Shown: positions 1-8,868, numbered from the stretch's first letter. The stretch: 23,907 nt of DNA from a virus (IMGVR_UViG_3300025697_000904:1-23907), one strand, 5' to 3'. A program made the numbers and translations. The notes: generated by a model from the sequence alone, not told the origin.

Positions 1-715
1 AATTATCAGTTATCGCAGTTCCACTTGTAAACACAAAATCACTTCCACCAGTCGTGGTCATTATTGTTTTGCCACCACTATAAGCACCAACACTAACAAC
101 ATATTGATATTTATACCCAGCACCCTGTTTATAGCGTAATTTATCACCTTTTGCATATTTTAAAGTAGCGTCAATTGGTTCACTAAAAGTAGTGTCAGAT
201 TCTCTTGTCCAAGTTTGCCTTGCTGGTGTCCAACCACTTGCTATGTCACTATCTGCTATTGCTTTAGGTGTAACTATCTTTCCGTCTTCTGTACCCGTGT
301 TTATTTCTGCACCTGTGGCTTTTAGGGTGGTAACCGCCGCCGTAGTGTGGACTCCTAATTGTGAATGTTCTACCACACCCCAATCAACCATATCGTTCCA
401 CATATTAGAGGTTAAAAGAACCTCTACCACCGCACCTGCATCGTGAGCCTGAGCCGTACCTTCTTCACCTCGGACACAACTTACAAGATTTGTACTCGAT
501 ACAATCCCGATAGATGTTTCTTCTAGTGTTGGTGTTTCTGTACCATTAGCATCTACACGATCTATTACAACCGATACTGCGGTTCCTGTAGGTAAATTCG
601 TGCTAGAACTTAGTGGGATTGTAGTAACCGTATCATCGGCTACTCCACCTGAGCCGATTTGCCCCACCCATCGGCGGGCAACCTTTCGTAATTTGTCTGT
701 TGCTGCAGCAGCCAT
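1..715 (-). CDS. tail fibre / appendage-like structural protein, N-terminal part (runs off left edge)
   Basis: Open frame of 238 codons from an ATG at 715 that continues past the left edge with no stop. The start follows an AAGGAGATAAT leader, a strong ribosome site, and lies 9 bases after the tail nozzle stop. The product begins MAAAATDKLRKVARRWVG and is rich in Thr, Ala, Gly and Val. It contains a stretch around residues 123-153 (HTTAAVTTLKATGAEINTG, then EDGKIVTPKAIADS) of a type common in phage tail fibres and other virion appendage proteins. The rest looks like beta-rich repeats. Its place after the tail nozzle fits an appendage or receptor-binding role. The exact role is inferred, and the receptor-binding C-terminus is outside the window. 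Confidence 0.8.
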   Translation of the reverse strand, partial: MAAAATDKLRKVARRWVGQIGSGGVADDTVTTIPLSSSTNLPTGTAVSVVIDRVDANGTETPTLEETSIGIVSSTNLVSCVRGEEGTAQAHDAGAVVEVLLTSNMWNDMVDWGVVEHSQLGVHTTAAVTTLKATGAEINTGTEDGKIVTPKAIADSDIASGWTPARQTWTRESDTTFSEPIDATLKYAKGDKLRYKQGAGYKYQYVVSVGAYSGGKTIMTTTGGSDFVFTSGTAITDN

Positions 716-724
716 ATTATCTCC

Positions 725-2731
725 TTAATTAGCCCAAGCGGAAGGAATCCTTCTCGGAACGACTGTTCCCCTTGCTTGTAGCGATAAAATTGTAAAGTTG
801 GTATCAGCAGTTGTACTATATACCTTAAATTGGATAGCATAGATTTTGGCACGTTTCTTAATCGCACCTTTAGATATTGCCTGAGTATAGGTCGAGGGGG
901 CGTTGACTACATAGATTGTCCAAGTACCGGCAACCTGTTTGGAATTGGTTTGTGTTCCCGTAAAGCATTGTTTGGTGAAAAGGTCACTCCCTATCCCCGT
1001 AGTAGAACCAAAGCTAGTAATTGTTTTAGTGGCAATAGTGGTAAAACTGTCAGACTTCCCTACTCCGAGAACTTGAAACTTAACTGCACCCTTTGGTCTG
1101 CCAAGTTCGACAATGGCTTCCTTTAGGTTGAAAATGTCTGTCTTGTCTTTTGATATTTTTAGTAAAGGTGAGATATAGGACTGGTTAAATCCTGCTCCTA
1201 AGTCGCTACCAAAGTTCTCTGAAAGTTCTATCAGTTCTGTCCCGCTAGTAGGAATGTATAAGAAATGGGTATTGCCGGCGGTGTCGGTGTAGTCTAGAAA
1301 TTGCTTGGCGCCGTTGTTCCAGTCTACTGCCCAGTTCTTTCTTTCAGTATCGTAGATTATTGTTCTGTCGTTGCCGGCGGAAGTAGTAGGTACTGATATA
1401 AATATCTTAGCGTCGTAGAAGTAAGCACAAATGTCGCTCACCTTACTTGTGATTAAGTTTCTCCAATAAGGTCGAATAATAGCAGACAGTTCATTGGTTC
1501 TTAGTAAGCCGTAGTAGTTCTTCTCTGGTCCTAGTGAAAACCACCCTTTACGATTGGGGAAGGCTATGTCATTGTTGGTCGCCACTACCCCCGCAAGTGA
1601 TTCCGTCCCAAATGAACCTACCACTTTAACAGCCGAAGGAATTGAAAATGATACATCTCCTACCGTCGCTGTAGATATGGTTAGTTGCCAAACCGCACCC
1701 TTACCATCGGGGGTTTTACATAGAACTGTTGGTCTGCCCTCACCTGAACCGCTTTGATAATGCTTGACTGCGATTGGGGTTTCCCGTCCACCTTTCTCAA
1801 GGTTTATCCACCCACCACCATAAAAGTCTGAAAAGTTACCCAAGAACTGTCCCGTGCCTGAAAAGTAAACTGTATACAAAGCATTGGGGTCGTTTGTCGC
1901 CCATATCCTGTTTTCTGAAACACACATAGATTTAAACTTAGGCGCACCAGTAGTGTTTTGCTCCGGTGGAATCACATAAGGATTGATCTCAGTAGTACCA
2001 TTGTCACTAAAGTTCGTATTCGTAGTAGAAGCAAGAAACTCCTCATCCCCCGTTTCATCTGCGACATAAAGTTGATAGCGATTAGCCGTTGCCACTGCAT
2101 CCCAATACCAAACCAATTTATCAGTTGCCGCCGTCCAGGTGTCTCTTTGCTTGTTAACGGTAATATTCGCCTCTGTTGAGCCTACCGTCTCTCCTACGTC
2201 GTTTAAGGCGGTCACTTCTGCGTAATAAGTGAATGATCCGTTTGCCAGTCCACTAGCTACTAGCGAAGCACCTAAATTAGCCGGAGCGTCAATTTCTGTA
2301 TAAGTTGTTAAAACCGTACCGTTGTATCGTGCTAGTGCATCTGTCCCGTTAGCAATGTAAAGATAACCCCCTATCTGCATGAAGTAACAGGTCGTCCCTG
2401 CTGTAAATGTAGCGCCGGTTATTTCTGTTAGAGTTCCACCGTCAGAAGAACTATAAGCCTTTCCCCCTGCTACTGTAACAAGTTCCGTACTACCGTCAGA
2501 TTTAACAAACTCACTAGCACCGTCAGGAGTGGCTGAATGTGTAGCGCCATATTCTTTAGAACCCCACTTAGTCTTCCACACCCCGTCTTGGTCTTGAATC
2601 ATGTTGAAAGACTCAACGGCGTACTTTTTGTCCATCCTGGCTTCGTCGATTAACTTGTTTGTTCCACCATTGAACTTATCAATGTCAATCAAGGTCTTCC
2701 TGGGCATTTTCTTAGGAGTTGAGAATTTCAT
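725..2731 (-). CDS. podovirus-type tail nozzle / tail tubular protein B-like (668 aa)
   Basis: The 668-aa product is beta-rich with almost no long helices. Its N-terminus (residues 20-60, NGGTNKLIDEARMDKKYA followed by ESFNMIQDQDG) resembles nozzle or stabilisation proteins that begin by telling off a virion data list before a beta-propeller (T7 gp12 and P22 gp10 type). Residues about 150-247 look like a fibronectin type III-like insert. It overlaps the upstream adaptor gene by 4 bases (ATGA), so the two are translationally coupled. A fibre-like gene follows 9 bases downstream. Adaptor, nozzle and fibre in this order is typical of short-tailed phages. The assignment rests on sequence character and order, so a generic tail protein remains possible. 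Confidence 0.72.
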   Translation of the reverse strand: MKFSTPKKMPRKTLIDIDKFNGGTNKLIDEARMDKKYAVESFNMIQDQDGVWKTKWGSKEYGATHSATPDGASEFVKSDGSTELVTVAGGKAYSSSDGGTLTEITGATFTAGTTCYFMQIGGYLYIANGTDALARYNGTVLTTYTEIDAPANLGASLVASGLANGSFTYYAEVTALNDVGETVGSTEANITVNKQRDTWTAATDKLVWYWDAVATANRYQLYVADETGDEEFLASTTNTNFSDNGTTEINPYVIPPEQNTTGAPKFKSMCVSENRIWATNDPNALYTVYFSGTGQFLGNFSDFYGGGWINLEKGGRETPIAVKHYQSGSGEGRPTVLCKTPDGKGAVWQLTISTATVGDVSFSIPSAVKVVGSFGTESLAGVVATNNDIAFPNRKGWFSLGPEKNYYGLLRTNELSAIIRPYWRNLITSKVSDICAYFYDAKIFISVPTTSAGNDRTIIYDTERKNWAVDWNNGAKQFLDYTDTAGNTHFLYIPTSGTELIELSENFGSDLGAGFNQSYISPLLKISKDKTDIFNLKEAIVELGRPKGAVKFQVLGVGKSDSFTTIATKTITSFGSTTGIGSDLFTKQCFTGTQTNSKQVAGTWTIYVVNAPSTYTQAISKGAIKKRAKIYAIQFKVYSTTADTNFTILSLQARGTVVPRRIPSAWAN

Positions 2732-3405
2732 CCGTCAAACCCAGGGTCAGTCTCATCCTGAACGCTGTCGTCTTGATAAATGGTCGTCATTATATTTTTA
2801 GTCTTCATTCCCTCTAGTTTCTGAGAAGCTATCACCCCTGCGGTAGTGTCCCCTTCATCTTTTTTAAGTTCTGATAAAGCGTAGTAAACAACAAACATTG
2901 GGTCAGACATATCAAACACGTCGGTTGTAGTGTCCATCTTGGCAGGGTATTTGTAGTAGTTATATCTGATTGTTCCGGCCAATACTGTGCAGTTGGGGTT
3001 AAATTCTAGTGTGGGTGACGCCCCACGAATGAAGTAACACCATCCGCCTGAACTGTTCTCATAAAGTTGTAACTCGTTTCTACTAATTACCTTGTAGGCG
3101 GTTTTATTGGTATTGTCTCCGATCCACACATAACCTGAATTGGGGAACACAAAGTCATCTGGGCAATCGTAACTGTAATCTCCTGCGGCGGCTGTCTTAT
3201 CTCCTGTAGCAGCGTTGTCTAAATTAACAAACAATTCCTCCCAAAGCACCCCTTCTTCCATATTCCAAATGTTGATAGCTATGTTTATAAGGGCAGTCCA
3301 AACTGTATAGTCCTCATCTCCATCGGTAGGTGCGGTTGAATCCGCCTCATATAAAGAATTTATAAAACTGATTGCATCGTCTAGTGTGTTGATTATTTTT
3401 ACCAT
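2728..3405 (-). CDS. head-tail adaptor / tail tubular protein A-like (225 aa)
   Basis: The 225-aa acidic protein has an N-terminal helical part (residues 1-60, DDAISFINSLYEAD and an INIAINIWNMEEGVLWEEL stretch), a middle beta part, and a segment RYNYYKYPAKMD followed by MSDPMFVVYYALSELKKDEG near residues 145-190. This pattern of a YYKYP strand and then a helix is typical of adaptor or gatekeeper proteins that sit under the portal in short-tailed phages (T7 gp11 and P22 gp4 class). It is the first gene of the tail unit and is coupled to the nozzle gene by an ATGA overlap. Its ATG directly follows an 8-base U tract after a terminator-like hairpin, and no ribosome site is visible. Function is inferred from these features. 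Confidence 0.68.
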   Translation of the reverse strand: MVKIINTLDDAISFINSLYEADSTAPTDGDEDYTVWTALINIAINIWNMEEGVLWEELFVNLDNAATGDKTAAAGDYSYDCPDDFVFPNSGYVWIGDNTNKTAYKVISRNELQLYENSSGGWCYFIRGASPTLEFNPNCTVLAGTIRYNYYKYPAKMDTTTDVFDMSDPMFVVYYALSELKKDEGDTTAGVIASQKLEGMKTKNIMTTIYQDDSVQDETDPGFDG

Positions 3406-3432
3406 AAAAAAAACGCCCTAATACAAAGGCGT
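3406..3432 (-). terminator. terminator-like hairpin with U8 tract, abutting the tail adaptor start codon
   Basis: On the minus strand ACGCC (3432-3428) pairs with GGCGT (3417-3413) around a 10-base loop, and G-U pairs can extend the stem by two. Eight U follow and the ATG of the adaptor gene comes next with no gap. It is a good intrinsic terminator for transcripts from the 1307-aa gene. It also lies between the nearest promoter and the adaptor gene, so it may act as an attenuator. Confidence 0.75.
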
Positions 3433-3437
3433 CCTAA

Positions 3438-3452
3438 CCGAGCTTGACTCGG
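3438..3452 (-). promoter_or_regulatory. leader hairpin 1 of the tail unit (5-bp stem, 5-base loop)
   Basis: CCGAG and CTCGG form a perfect 5-bp stem around a 5-base loop. It lies 14 bases after the -10 box and 5 bases before the terminator-like hairpin. The same place in the 8854-8868 region also holds a hairpin with a 5-bp stem and 5-base loop. Confidence 0.5.
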
Positions 3453-3466
3453 CACTAACTAATAAT

Positions 3467-3475
3467 ATTATATCA
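3467..3475 (-). promoter_or_regulatory. candidate extended -10 promoter, TGATATAAT
   Basis: The minus strand reads TGATATAAT, a perfect extended -10 element (TG, one base, TATAAT), in the gap just after the stop of the 1307-aa gene. No convincing -35 box is seen, which extended -10 promoters can do without. The start of transcription would be near 3460, upstream of two hairpins. The same nine bases lie in front of the glycan cassette at 16211-16219. Confidence 0.55.
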
Positions 3476-3491
3476 TGTGTCATTAACTCAT

Positions 3492-6400
3492 TCATACAAG
3501 TTTAATCCCTGGCTGTAAGCCTTGAATCTTGGCAACCTTAATGTTTGGAGTCTTGTAGGTTGGTAGTTTGATTTTCCCCACCTTGGACATTCTTATTTTA
3601 GGAGGAGTTTTAATCTTAAATGTTGGTGGTCTCCTTGTGCCAAACTTAGCGGTCTTGATATTGGGTAGTTTGCCAACCTTCTTGATAGTAATGCTTTTGA
3701 ATTTCTTAGACTTGCCTGAACCACCCAAGGTTTTTGTCTTTCCCCCACTGGTGTACTTGTTAATCTTGATACCAGCCTCTCTTAGCGCCTCTGTAACGCT
3801 CTTAGTCAGAACCTTGCTTTTAAGCATCTCGTCAACCACCTTGTTAAATTCTTCCCCTGTTTTCCCTTCAAGTTGACCCTTGGCCCATTCTGCCCTCTGT
3901 GTGACCAACATCCCTCCACCGGATTTGTAGGAGTCTAACCCTATCTTGAATATCATCTCCGGCTTCTCTTTCTCTATCTCCTTTCTGATCTTGATGGCAT
4001 TGTCCACGTCACCCTGTAACTCGTCTAGGTCAGCGCTACTAATACCGTGTTTAATCTTTATCTTCTTCTCACCGTAACCCTCTACTGTTTTAACAGCGTC
4101 TTCATATAGGATTTTGATTGACTTTAAATCGTCTGGGAGGGGTTCAGCCGCCTGTGCATCAAACCTCCCTGAGTCCTTTTTAGTAGTTGTTTTCTTAGTG
4201 GTCTGATAAGTCTCACCGTAGAACCTCCGTAGTACTGGAATAATGTTGGGGTCTACCTTCTCGCCCTTAGTAACTTTGTCCAAAGTCTCCAGTATCCCGA
4301 CTGGTGTTTTGATCGCACCAGCAAATGTCCCCTCTAGGAAGTTTTTAGCCCTAAGTGGAGAAACGTTGAGTATCTTCCCAATAGCTTTATATGCACCTGG
4401 AGTGTGTTTATACGATTGTTGAGGTGGGGGTTTGTCCTTTAGGTAGTAAGGGACGATCTCTTTTGGTTCACCCTCGGCGGTGGTCCTAAAGGTTGATTTG
4501 TTCAAAAGGTCTTCAAATGCTGGCTTAATGGCTTGGGGCAATATCCCTCCCAAAGTCCTGACCCCAACTTCTTTAAGATTAGAACCCCCTTTTATTACCG
4601 GCAGTCCTTCACTCAACAAACTGGTTGCCATTTCCTTAAACCCTCTGGGGTCATTCCCCGCCATCCAAGCAATTAGTTCTTCTGTGGGATTAGCAACATA
4701 GGGGACCACATTACCCTTGGGGAACTTGGCATAATCTACTTTCCCGTCTTTGGTTCTTCCTTTAACAAACACGAAGTTTGAATCTTTAACCCATGTGGGG
4801 ACTTCATTTATCTCCTCTCGGTGGAACAGGTTGTTATAAAGTGACGTCATAATAGCGGGAATGCCAGCATAAACAGCAAACCGTAACCCAACCTTTTTGG
4901 GATCACTTTTAATTGCCCTTATCAATTTGTCAAAACCTTGTACCCCCACGTTCAAGAAGGGGATAATTGAGTTGGCCGTTTTCATTTTAGCTCCCATGCG
5001 GGCAAAGTCTAGTGTCCCTTCACGTGATTCCATCATCGCTAGTAATGGGTTACCGGTCTTCTTTAACGCTTTCTTATAAAGCCCTAACCTAGTGGGGACT
5101 TCTGAGTATTCTCCCACCACGTCAATCCCTCCGATGGCCCAATCTCTTAGTTGTTTCGCTAGTCCTTTCTTCTGAGTGGCGCCCTCTATCTGTTCTTTGA
5201 TCCCCTTCCTCCCTGACATATTCTCGAAGAAAATCTTTCCTCCCGATTGCATCCATGACTCTACCAACTCATCTGAGCCAGTTTTCTTATAGTTCATTAA
5301 GTGTCCCAAACCCCTGAAGTAATCAAGGAATGGCTTGTACCCATACTTGGAAGTTACCGCCGCATCTAGTTGGTCCTTGAATACGTTTGGAATCATAAAG
5401 TCGATGTTTCTGCCTGTGGCCCCTTGTCGTAGTAGTCTGGCCGGCGCTGAAAGTATCTTTACCAACATTCCAGCAGATTCTTCATTTACCCCTTTTAGAA
5501 CGTCAGCTATCTCTTTCCCTACCTCATAGTGGACTTTCTTGCCATTCTCCCAAACTGAAACAGTAGAACCACTAGCCTTCTGAGCCTTGGAGAACGCATA
5601 CTCAGGGGCTATGTCTTTCAATCCAATGACCGAACTAGCCACCCTGTTCTTGGCTACCGCAGACTCAATCTTATAAGTATCAGCGATAACTGATTCTATC
5701 GGGGACAAGATTTGCCTCTCGGAACCCTTGATCTTCTTGATTACCTGTCCTGCTTGGGCTGTTCTGGTCGGCACTCCTAAGTAGTTATCCACAGTATCCA
5801 TCACTCTTTGGAATGGAACGTAGTATTTGTTTCCTGCCTTAATTGCGTCATAACCCTTCTGGTCAATGAACCCGCTTTCTAGCAACTTATTCAGACCTTC
5901 GTCTTGGTATGTGTATAACTTCTTAGCAACGTCGTCCAGTTGGTTAAGGTCGTACTTGGTCCCCAATGCGTCTATGGTGGCTTGGGCTTTGATGGGATCG
6001 GACCCCTTGACTGTTCTCCCAACCTCGCTAAACCCAATATCCCTTTTAGCTTTCAGGTATATGTCCATGTCCTTAACGGGGGCTACACTGTCTATCTGGT
6101 CTAATATCGGTTGAAGTGATTGTTTGTGTCTTAACTCTGCTGTCCCACCCGCACCTAATAGTTGTCTGGTGGTATAGACTGGCGACTTTGAGGGAAGAAT
6201 GCTTATCTTCTGTTCGGCCTCAATTTTCTTGGCGAGTCGCTCTATCGGCTCAAACCTATTAACCCAATTAGTATAAAGTTCGTTGGCGGACTGTCTGATG
6301 GTCTTTTTAGGCTCTTGAATCGTCCCGATTTCTTTACCCGCTTCTGTTATAATTTGGTCAGATGATTTTAGACTTATATCTTCTATTTGCGGGACTTTGC

Positions 6401-7415
6401 TGGTTGGGGCTTCTGGGACTAATTCTTTGGGACGTTCTATTTTGGCGAAAGTAGTTTCTTCTATCTTTGCCCCCAGGTCTACTTTCCCTGCCTGTGCTTG
6501 CAACCCTTCTGGGCTACTGGCCTTTGCAACGTAACTGTCTACTGATTGTTTTATAGATTTCTGTACCAAGGGGGTTAGTTTAGCCACATCACCTAAAACA
6601 TCTACACCGGCAAAGCCTACATTCAAAACTAGGTTCTCTACTGCTTCACGCTTAATAGCTTCTACATAAGACTCTTTATCCGTTTGGGTTAGTGTGGCCC
6701 AAATGGGGGTTTCTACTAAAGTTTCAACTACCGCCGCCTTAATGAACTTTCTACCTGCTACATCTGCCCATAGCTTAATCCCTTGTTTGAGTGTGTCTGG
6801 TTTGGCTGTTTTTAACGCCTTGTCTGTCAGGGGTTTGAGTACTGGTATATATTTGGCAAACCTTTCCACCAAACCTTGAGTAAGTCGTGTAGTACCGGCA
6901 TTGGCTAGTCCTGCACCGCCACCTTCAAACGCCGCCTCTTTCGTTCCCTTAAAAACTGGTTGTTTCTGTGCAACATTAGAGCCAATCTTAAATAGTGTGT
7001 TTATCCCTGCCCCTCCTAAAGTTGATTTAAGTGCTATTGCTGGATTAGCTAGTCCATAGGTTGTTAATGCACCTTTGGCGCCTGTCTTAATATCCTTGAA
7101 CCTTGCTTGCGTATCAGAAGGGTCAACCCCATAAGTCCTTAACTGCCTATTGGAAATGAACGGATTAGAAAAGGCCATACTTCTACCTAGCGCTGGCACG
7201 GCTTGTTTTAATCTTGTCGCTGTCCTTTGTACTAGGGGTTGGGTTGTCCGTTGAACACTGGCTAGTTTCTGTGCTGTGGGGGTAGACCAAAAGTTCTGAC
7301 CCTTGTTACTTGTGGGGGTTAGATACTTTTTGGGTGTGAACTTACCACGCTGAAACCACCCCTCGTCGTCACTAAGACTGCTCTTAATTCTGTTAGCTAG
7401 GTCTAATAAAGACAT
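3492..7415 (-). CDS. very large polyvalent / internal virion protein with LPD38-like domain (1307 aa)
   Basis: The 1307-aa product begins MSLLDLANRIKSSL after an AAAGGAG ribosome site. Residues 1-350 are Ala/Gly/Lys/Thr-rich with weak helices. Residues about 370-600 form a helical region. Residues about 620-930 carry the pattern of the large polyvalent protein-associated domain LPD38: GKKVHYEVGKEIADVLKG near 625, a NVFKDQLDA segment near 677, then REGTLDFARMG and SIIPFLNVGVQG near 798-828. Such domains occur in large proteins that phages package and inject. Residues 850-870 are hydrophobic. From about residue 1220 to the end there is a very basic tail with repeated KVGK, KLP and KTP units, which could bind DNA or a partner. 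It follows the coiled-coil gene, as ejection proteins do in short-tailed phages. The domain assignment is from memory of the family. Confidence 0.75.
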   Translation of the reverse strand: MSLLDLANRIKSSLSDDEGWFQRGKFTPKKYLTPTSNKGQNFWSTPTAQKLASVQRTTQPLVQRTATRLKQAVPALGRSMAFSNPFISNRQLRTYGVDPSDTQARFKDIKTGAKGALTTYGLANPAIALKSTLGGAGINTLFKIGSNVAQKQPVFKGTKEAAFEGGGAGLANAGTTRLTQGLVERFAKYIPVLKPLTDKALKTAKPDTLKQGIKLWADVAGRKFIKAAVVETLVETPIWATLTQTDKESYVEAIKREAVENLVLNVGFAGVDVLGDVAKLTPLVQKSIKQSVDSYVAKASSPEGLQAQAGKVDLGAKIEETTFAKIERPKELVPEAPTSKVPQIEDISLKSSDQIITEAGKEIGTIQEPKKTIRQSANELYTNWVNRFEPIERLAKKIEAEQKISILPSKSPVYTTRQLLGAGGTAELRHKQSLQPILDQIDSVAPVKDMDIYLKAKRDIGFSEVGRTVKGSDPIKAQATIDALGTKYDLNQLDDVAKKLYTYQDEGLNKLLESGFIDQKGYDAIKAGNKYYVPFQRVMDTVDNYLGVPTRTAQAGQVIKKIKGSERQILSPIESVIADTYKIESAVAKNRVASSVIGLKDIAPEYAFSKAQKASGSTVSVWENGKKVHYEVGKEIADVLKGVNEESAGMLVKILSAPARLLRQGATGRNIDFMIPNVFKDQLDAAVTSKYGYKPFLDYFRGLGHLMNYKKTGSDELVESWMQSGGKIFFENMSGRKGIKEQIEGATQKKGLAKQLRDWAIGGIDVVGEYSEVPTRLGLYKKALKKTGNPLLAMMESREGTLDFARMGAKMKTANSIIPFLNVGVQGFDKLIRAIKSDPKKVGLRFAVYAGIPAIMTSLYNNLFHREEINEVPTWVKDSNFVFVKGRTKDGKVDYAKFPKGNVVPYVANPTEELIAWMAGNDPRGFKEMATSLLSEGLPVIKGGSNLKEVGVRTLGGILPQAIKPAFEDLLNKSTFRTTAEGEPKEIVPYYLKDKPPPQQSYKHTPGAYKAIGKILNVSPLRAKNFLEGTFAGAIKTPVGILETLDKVTKGEKVDPNIIPVLRRFYGETYQTTKKTTTKKDSGRFDAQAAEPLPDDLKSIKILYEDAVKTVEGYGEKKIKIKHGISSADLDELQGDVDNAIKIRKEIEKEKPEMIFKIGLDSYKSGGGMLVTQRAEWAKGQLEGKTGEEFNKVVDEMLKSKVLTKSVTEALREAGIKINKYTSGGKTKTLGGSGKSKKFKSITIKKVGKLPNIKTAKFGTRRPPTFKIKTPPKIRMSKVGKIKLPTYKTPNIKVAKIQGLQPGIKLV

Positions 7416-7424
7416 TAGGCTCCT

Positions 7425-8594
7425 TTAAGCGAATAATCCTCTTTCTTCTTCTGGGTTAGCTGATCCACCGAATACTCTCAAGTTTCCACTTGTATCAACT
7501 TGTGGGGTACTGGCTATCGGCCCTGCTTGTGGTAGTGAAGGATTAAAGCCTGACACTCGTTGAAGGTTGGCCTTTACCTCTGCAATAGAATTGCTGTTAG
7601 TAATTGCCCACTGATCTAGTGCCTGTCTTCTACTGGAAGCCTCTTGGTCAATTTGGCTAAGTTTGGCCATAGCTTGATCTAACAATGATCTTGAAAGATT
7701 AGCCAAATCTGTACCTTTTTGAAGTTGACCACTAGCTTGAGCTTGTCGGACTTGCTGTTGAGCCGAAGTGAACCAGTCGGCTACTTCTCCCAATTTTATG
7801 TCCCTGTCACTTGCTAGTCTTCTTTCCTCATTATCGACTGTAGCTCGTAGGTCGGTCTCCCTCTTGCCTATCTCGGCAACTATGTCAGAAGTTTGACTCA
7901 TCACACCACCCCTAGCTTTAGTACCAAGTTTGGTCAAAGCATAAGAGTACTGATTGGCGGCTGAACTATCTCCTGCTCCTCGTGAGCCAAGATAAATGTT
8001 CCCTGCCATCATGGAATTGCGGATATTCTCCGTCAAGTTCTTTAAGTTCTTCTCCTGATTGGTCATGGCTTTGTCTTCTTGAGTCTGTAAAGCACCCAAG
8101 CCTTGTTGTTCTTGAAGTGCTAAGTCGGATTGTCCTTGAGTGTACTGACTGCCAACGATACCTTCTCTGGCTGTTTGTTGAGTCCCAAGACTAGCCATTT
8201 GTTCATCTAGGGTTTTGAAGTAAGCGTCATAGCCGGAGGTAATGTCACCCCGTACTCTTTCCTCTGCAGCAAGTCTGGCCTGTTCTGCGGCGACATAAGG
8301 GTCTGGTGGACCACCTGTGGCGGCAAAGTCTGCTCTTGCCTCTGGCTCGCCCCATCCAGCATATTGAGACATATCAAAACCACCCCCACCTGAGGAAGTG
8401 CTTGCACCCTGAACACTACCACCATAAGGGGCTGGTTGTGCGGAAGGGGTTATCGACTGAGGCCAAGCTGATTGTGCTGGTGCTTGGTAAGGCGCCGGTT
8501 GTGCCGACGGAGTTGTAGATTGAGGCCAGGAACTTGTTGGCGTGGGAACTGGCGTGGCGTAAGGATTAGTGTTACTACTTGATTGTGGCCACAT
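7425..8594 (-). CDS. low-complexity / coiled-coil virion protein, probable ejection-type protein (389 aa)
   Basis: The start at 8594 has a textbook GAGGAGGT site and follows the stop of the 69-aa gene by one base. Residues 1-75 are Pro/Ser/Gln/Ala-rich with two near-identical 14-residue units (WPQSTTPSAQPAPY and WPQSITPSAQPAPY, 21 residues apart), and the first residues MWPQSSS look like a third, partial unit. Residues about 105-340 are long helices rich in Gln, Ala, Glu and Lys with heptad-like spacing. The C-terminus is again loose. This resembles the smaller internal or ejection proteins encoded next to a giant internal protein in podoviruses. No enzyme motif is visible. Role is inferred from position and composition. 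Confidence 0.6.
   Translation of the reverse strand: MWPQSSSNTNPYATPVPTPTSSWPQSTTPSAQPAPYQAPAQSAWPQSITPSAQPAPYGGSVQGASTSSGGGGFDMSQYAGWGEPEARADFAATGGPPDPYVAAEQARLAAEERVRGDITSGYDAYFKTLDEQMASLGTQQTAREGIVGSQYTQGQSDLALQEQQGLGALQTQEDKAMTNQEKNLKNLTENIRNSMMAGNIYLGSRGAGDSSAANQYSYALTKLGTKARGGVMSQTSDIVAEIGKRETDLRATVDNEERRLASDRDIKLGEVADWFTSAQQQVRQAQASGQLQKGTDLANLSRSLLDQAMAKLSQIDQEASSRRQALDQWAITNSNSIAEVKANLQRVSGFNPSLPQAGPIASTPQVDTSGNLRVFGGSANPEEERGLFA
8424..8528 (-). repeat. in-frame coding repeat, WPQS(T/I)TPSAQPAPY twice
   Basis: Residues 23-36 (8528-8487) and 44-57 (8465-8424) of the 389-aa protein differ at one position only. Units begin 63 bases apart. Such repeats arise by slippage or unequal crossing over and tend to vary in number between relatives. 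Confidence 0.8.
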
Positions 8595-8595
8595 C

Positions 8596-8805
8596 TTAGA
8601 CCTCCTCGTCTAATTCAAGGATGAGTTCTTTGACTCGTGCTAGTTGCTCGGTAGTCTTGTCTATAGAACCGTGCATATTGAGAACTGCTGATAAAGCTCT
8701 TTGATAGATACCTCTACCTGCCATTTCGGTTGATTCTCGTAGCATTAAATCTTTTAACTCGTCCAATAGGACACGTACTTTCTTTACTTTTTTGGCTCTT
8801 GCCAT
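8596..8805 (-). CDS. small basic/helical protein of unknown function (69 aa)
   Basis: The most likely start is the ATG at 8805 (MARAKKVKKVRVLLDEL); a TTG at 8820 would add five residues but touches the U tract of the terminator-like hairpin. The N-terminus is basic (five Lys and two Arg in the first eleven residues), and the rest is predicted helical with an acidic end. No known family is recognised. The gene is first in the unit with the coiled-coil and polyvalent proteins, ending one base before the next ATG, so it is probably co-expressed with internal virion proteins. It could be a small virion or assembly factor. Nothing in the sequence decides this. Confidence 0.6.
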   Translation of the reverse strand: MARAKKVKKVRVLLDELKDLMLRESTEMAGRGIYQRALSAVLNMHGSIDKTTEQLARVKELILELDEEV

Positions 8806-8821
8806 AGTTGTTTTAATCAAT

Positions 8822-8847
8822 AAAAAAACCGCAGAATTAACTGCGGT
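8822..8847 (-). terminator. intrinsic terminator at the end of the glycan cassette (stem 7, U7)
   Basis: ACCGCAG (8828-8834 on the plus strand) pairs with CTGCGGT (8841-8847) around a 6-base loop, giving a perfect 7-bp stem on the minus strand followed by seven U. It lies about 45 bases after the stop of the last glycosyltransferase and 17 bases before the ATG of the next gene. It is the best terminator in the window. Confidence 0.85.
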
Positions 8848-8853
8848 CTGACG

Positions 8854-8868
8854 GGGGATTGGTTCCCC
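8854..8868 (-). promoter_or_regulatory. leader hairpin 1 upstream of the 69-aa gene (5-bp stem, 5-base loop)
   Basis: On the minus strand GGGGA pairs with TCCCC around a 5-base loop. It stands 15 bases after the -10 box and 6 bases before the terminator hairpin, matching the arrangement at 3438-3452. Confidence 0.5.

Noticed and set aside
640-867. 75-aa minus-strand frame across the nozzle/fibre junction
   Set aside because: Overlaps the real nozzle end and fibre start in another frame, with no ribosome site and no domain.
830-1126. Plus-strand open frames, also at 192, 1554, 3568, 5866, 15132, 15570 and 20611
   Set aside because: They lie opposite well-supported minus-strand genes, lack good ribosome sites and their products show no recognisable domains. 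They are shadows.
3438-3452. N4-type hairpin promoters for a virion RNA polymerase
   Set aside because: The N4-like capsid protein suggested this, but the 4-5 bp stems have 5-6 base loops and no shared loop sequence. N4 promoters use a 3-base loop. Ordinary -10 boxes are also present upstream.
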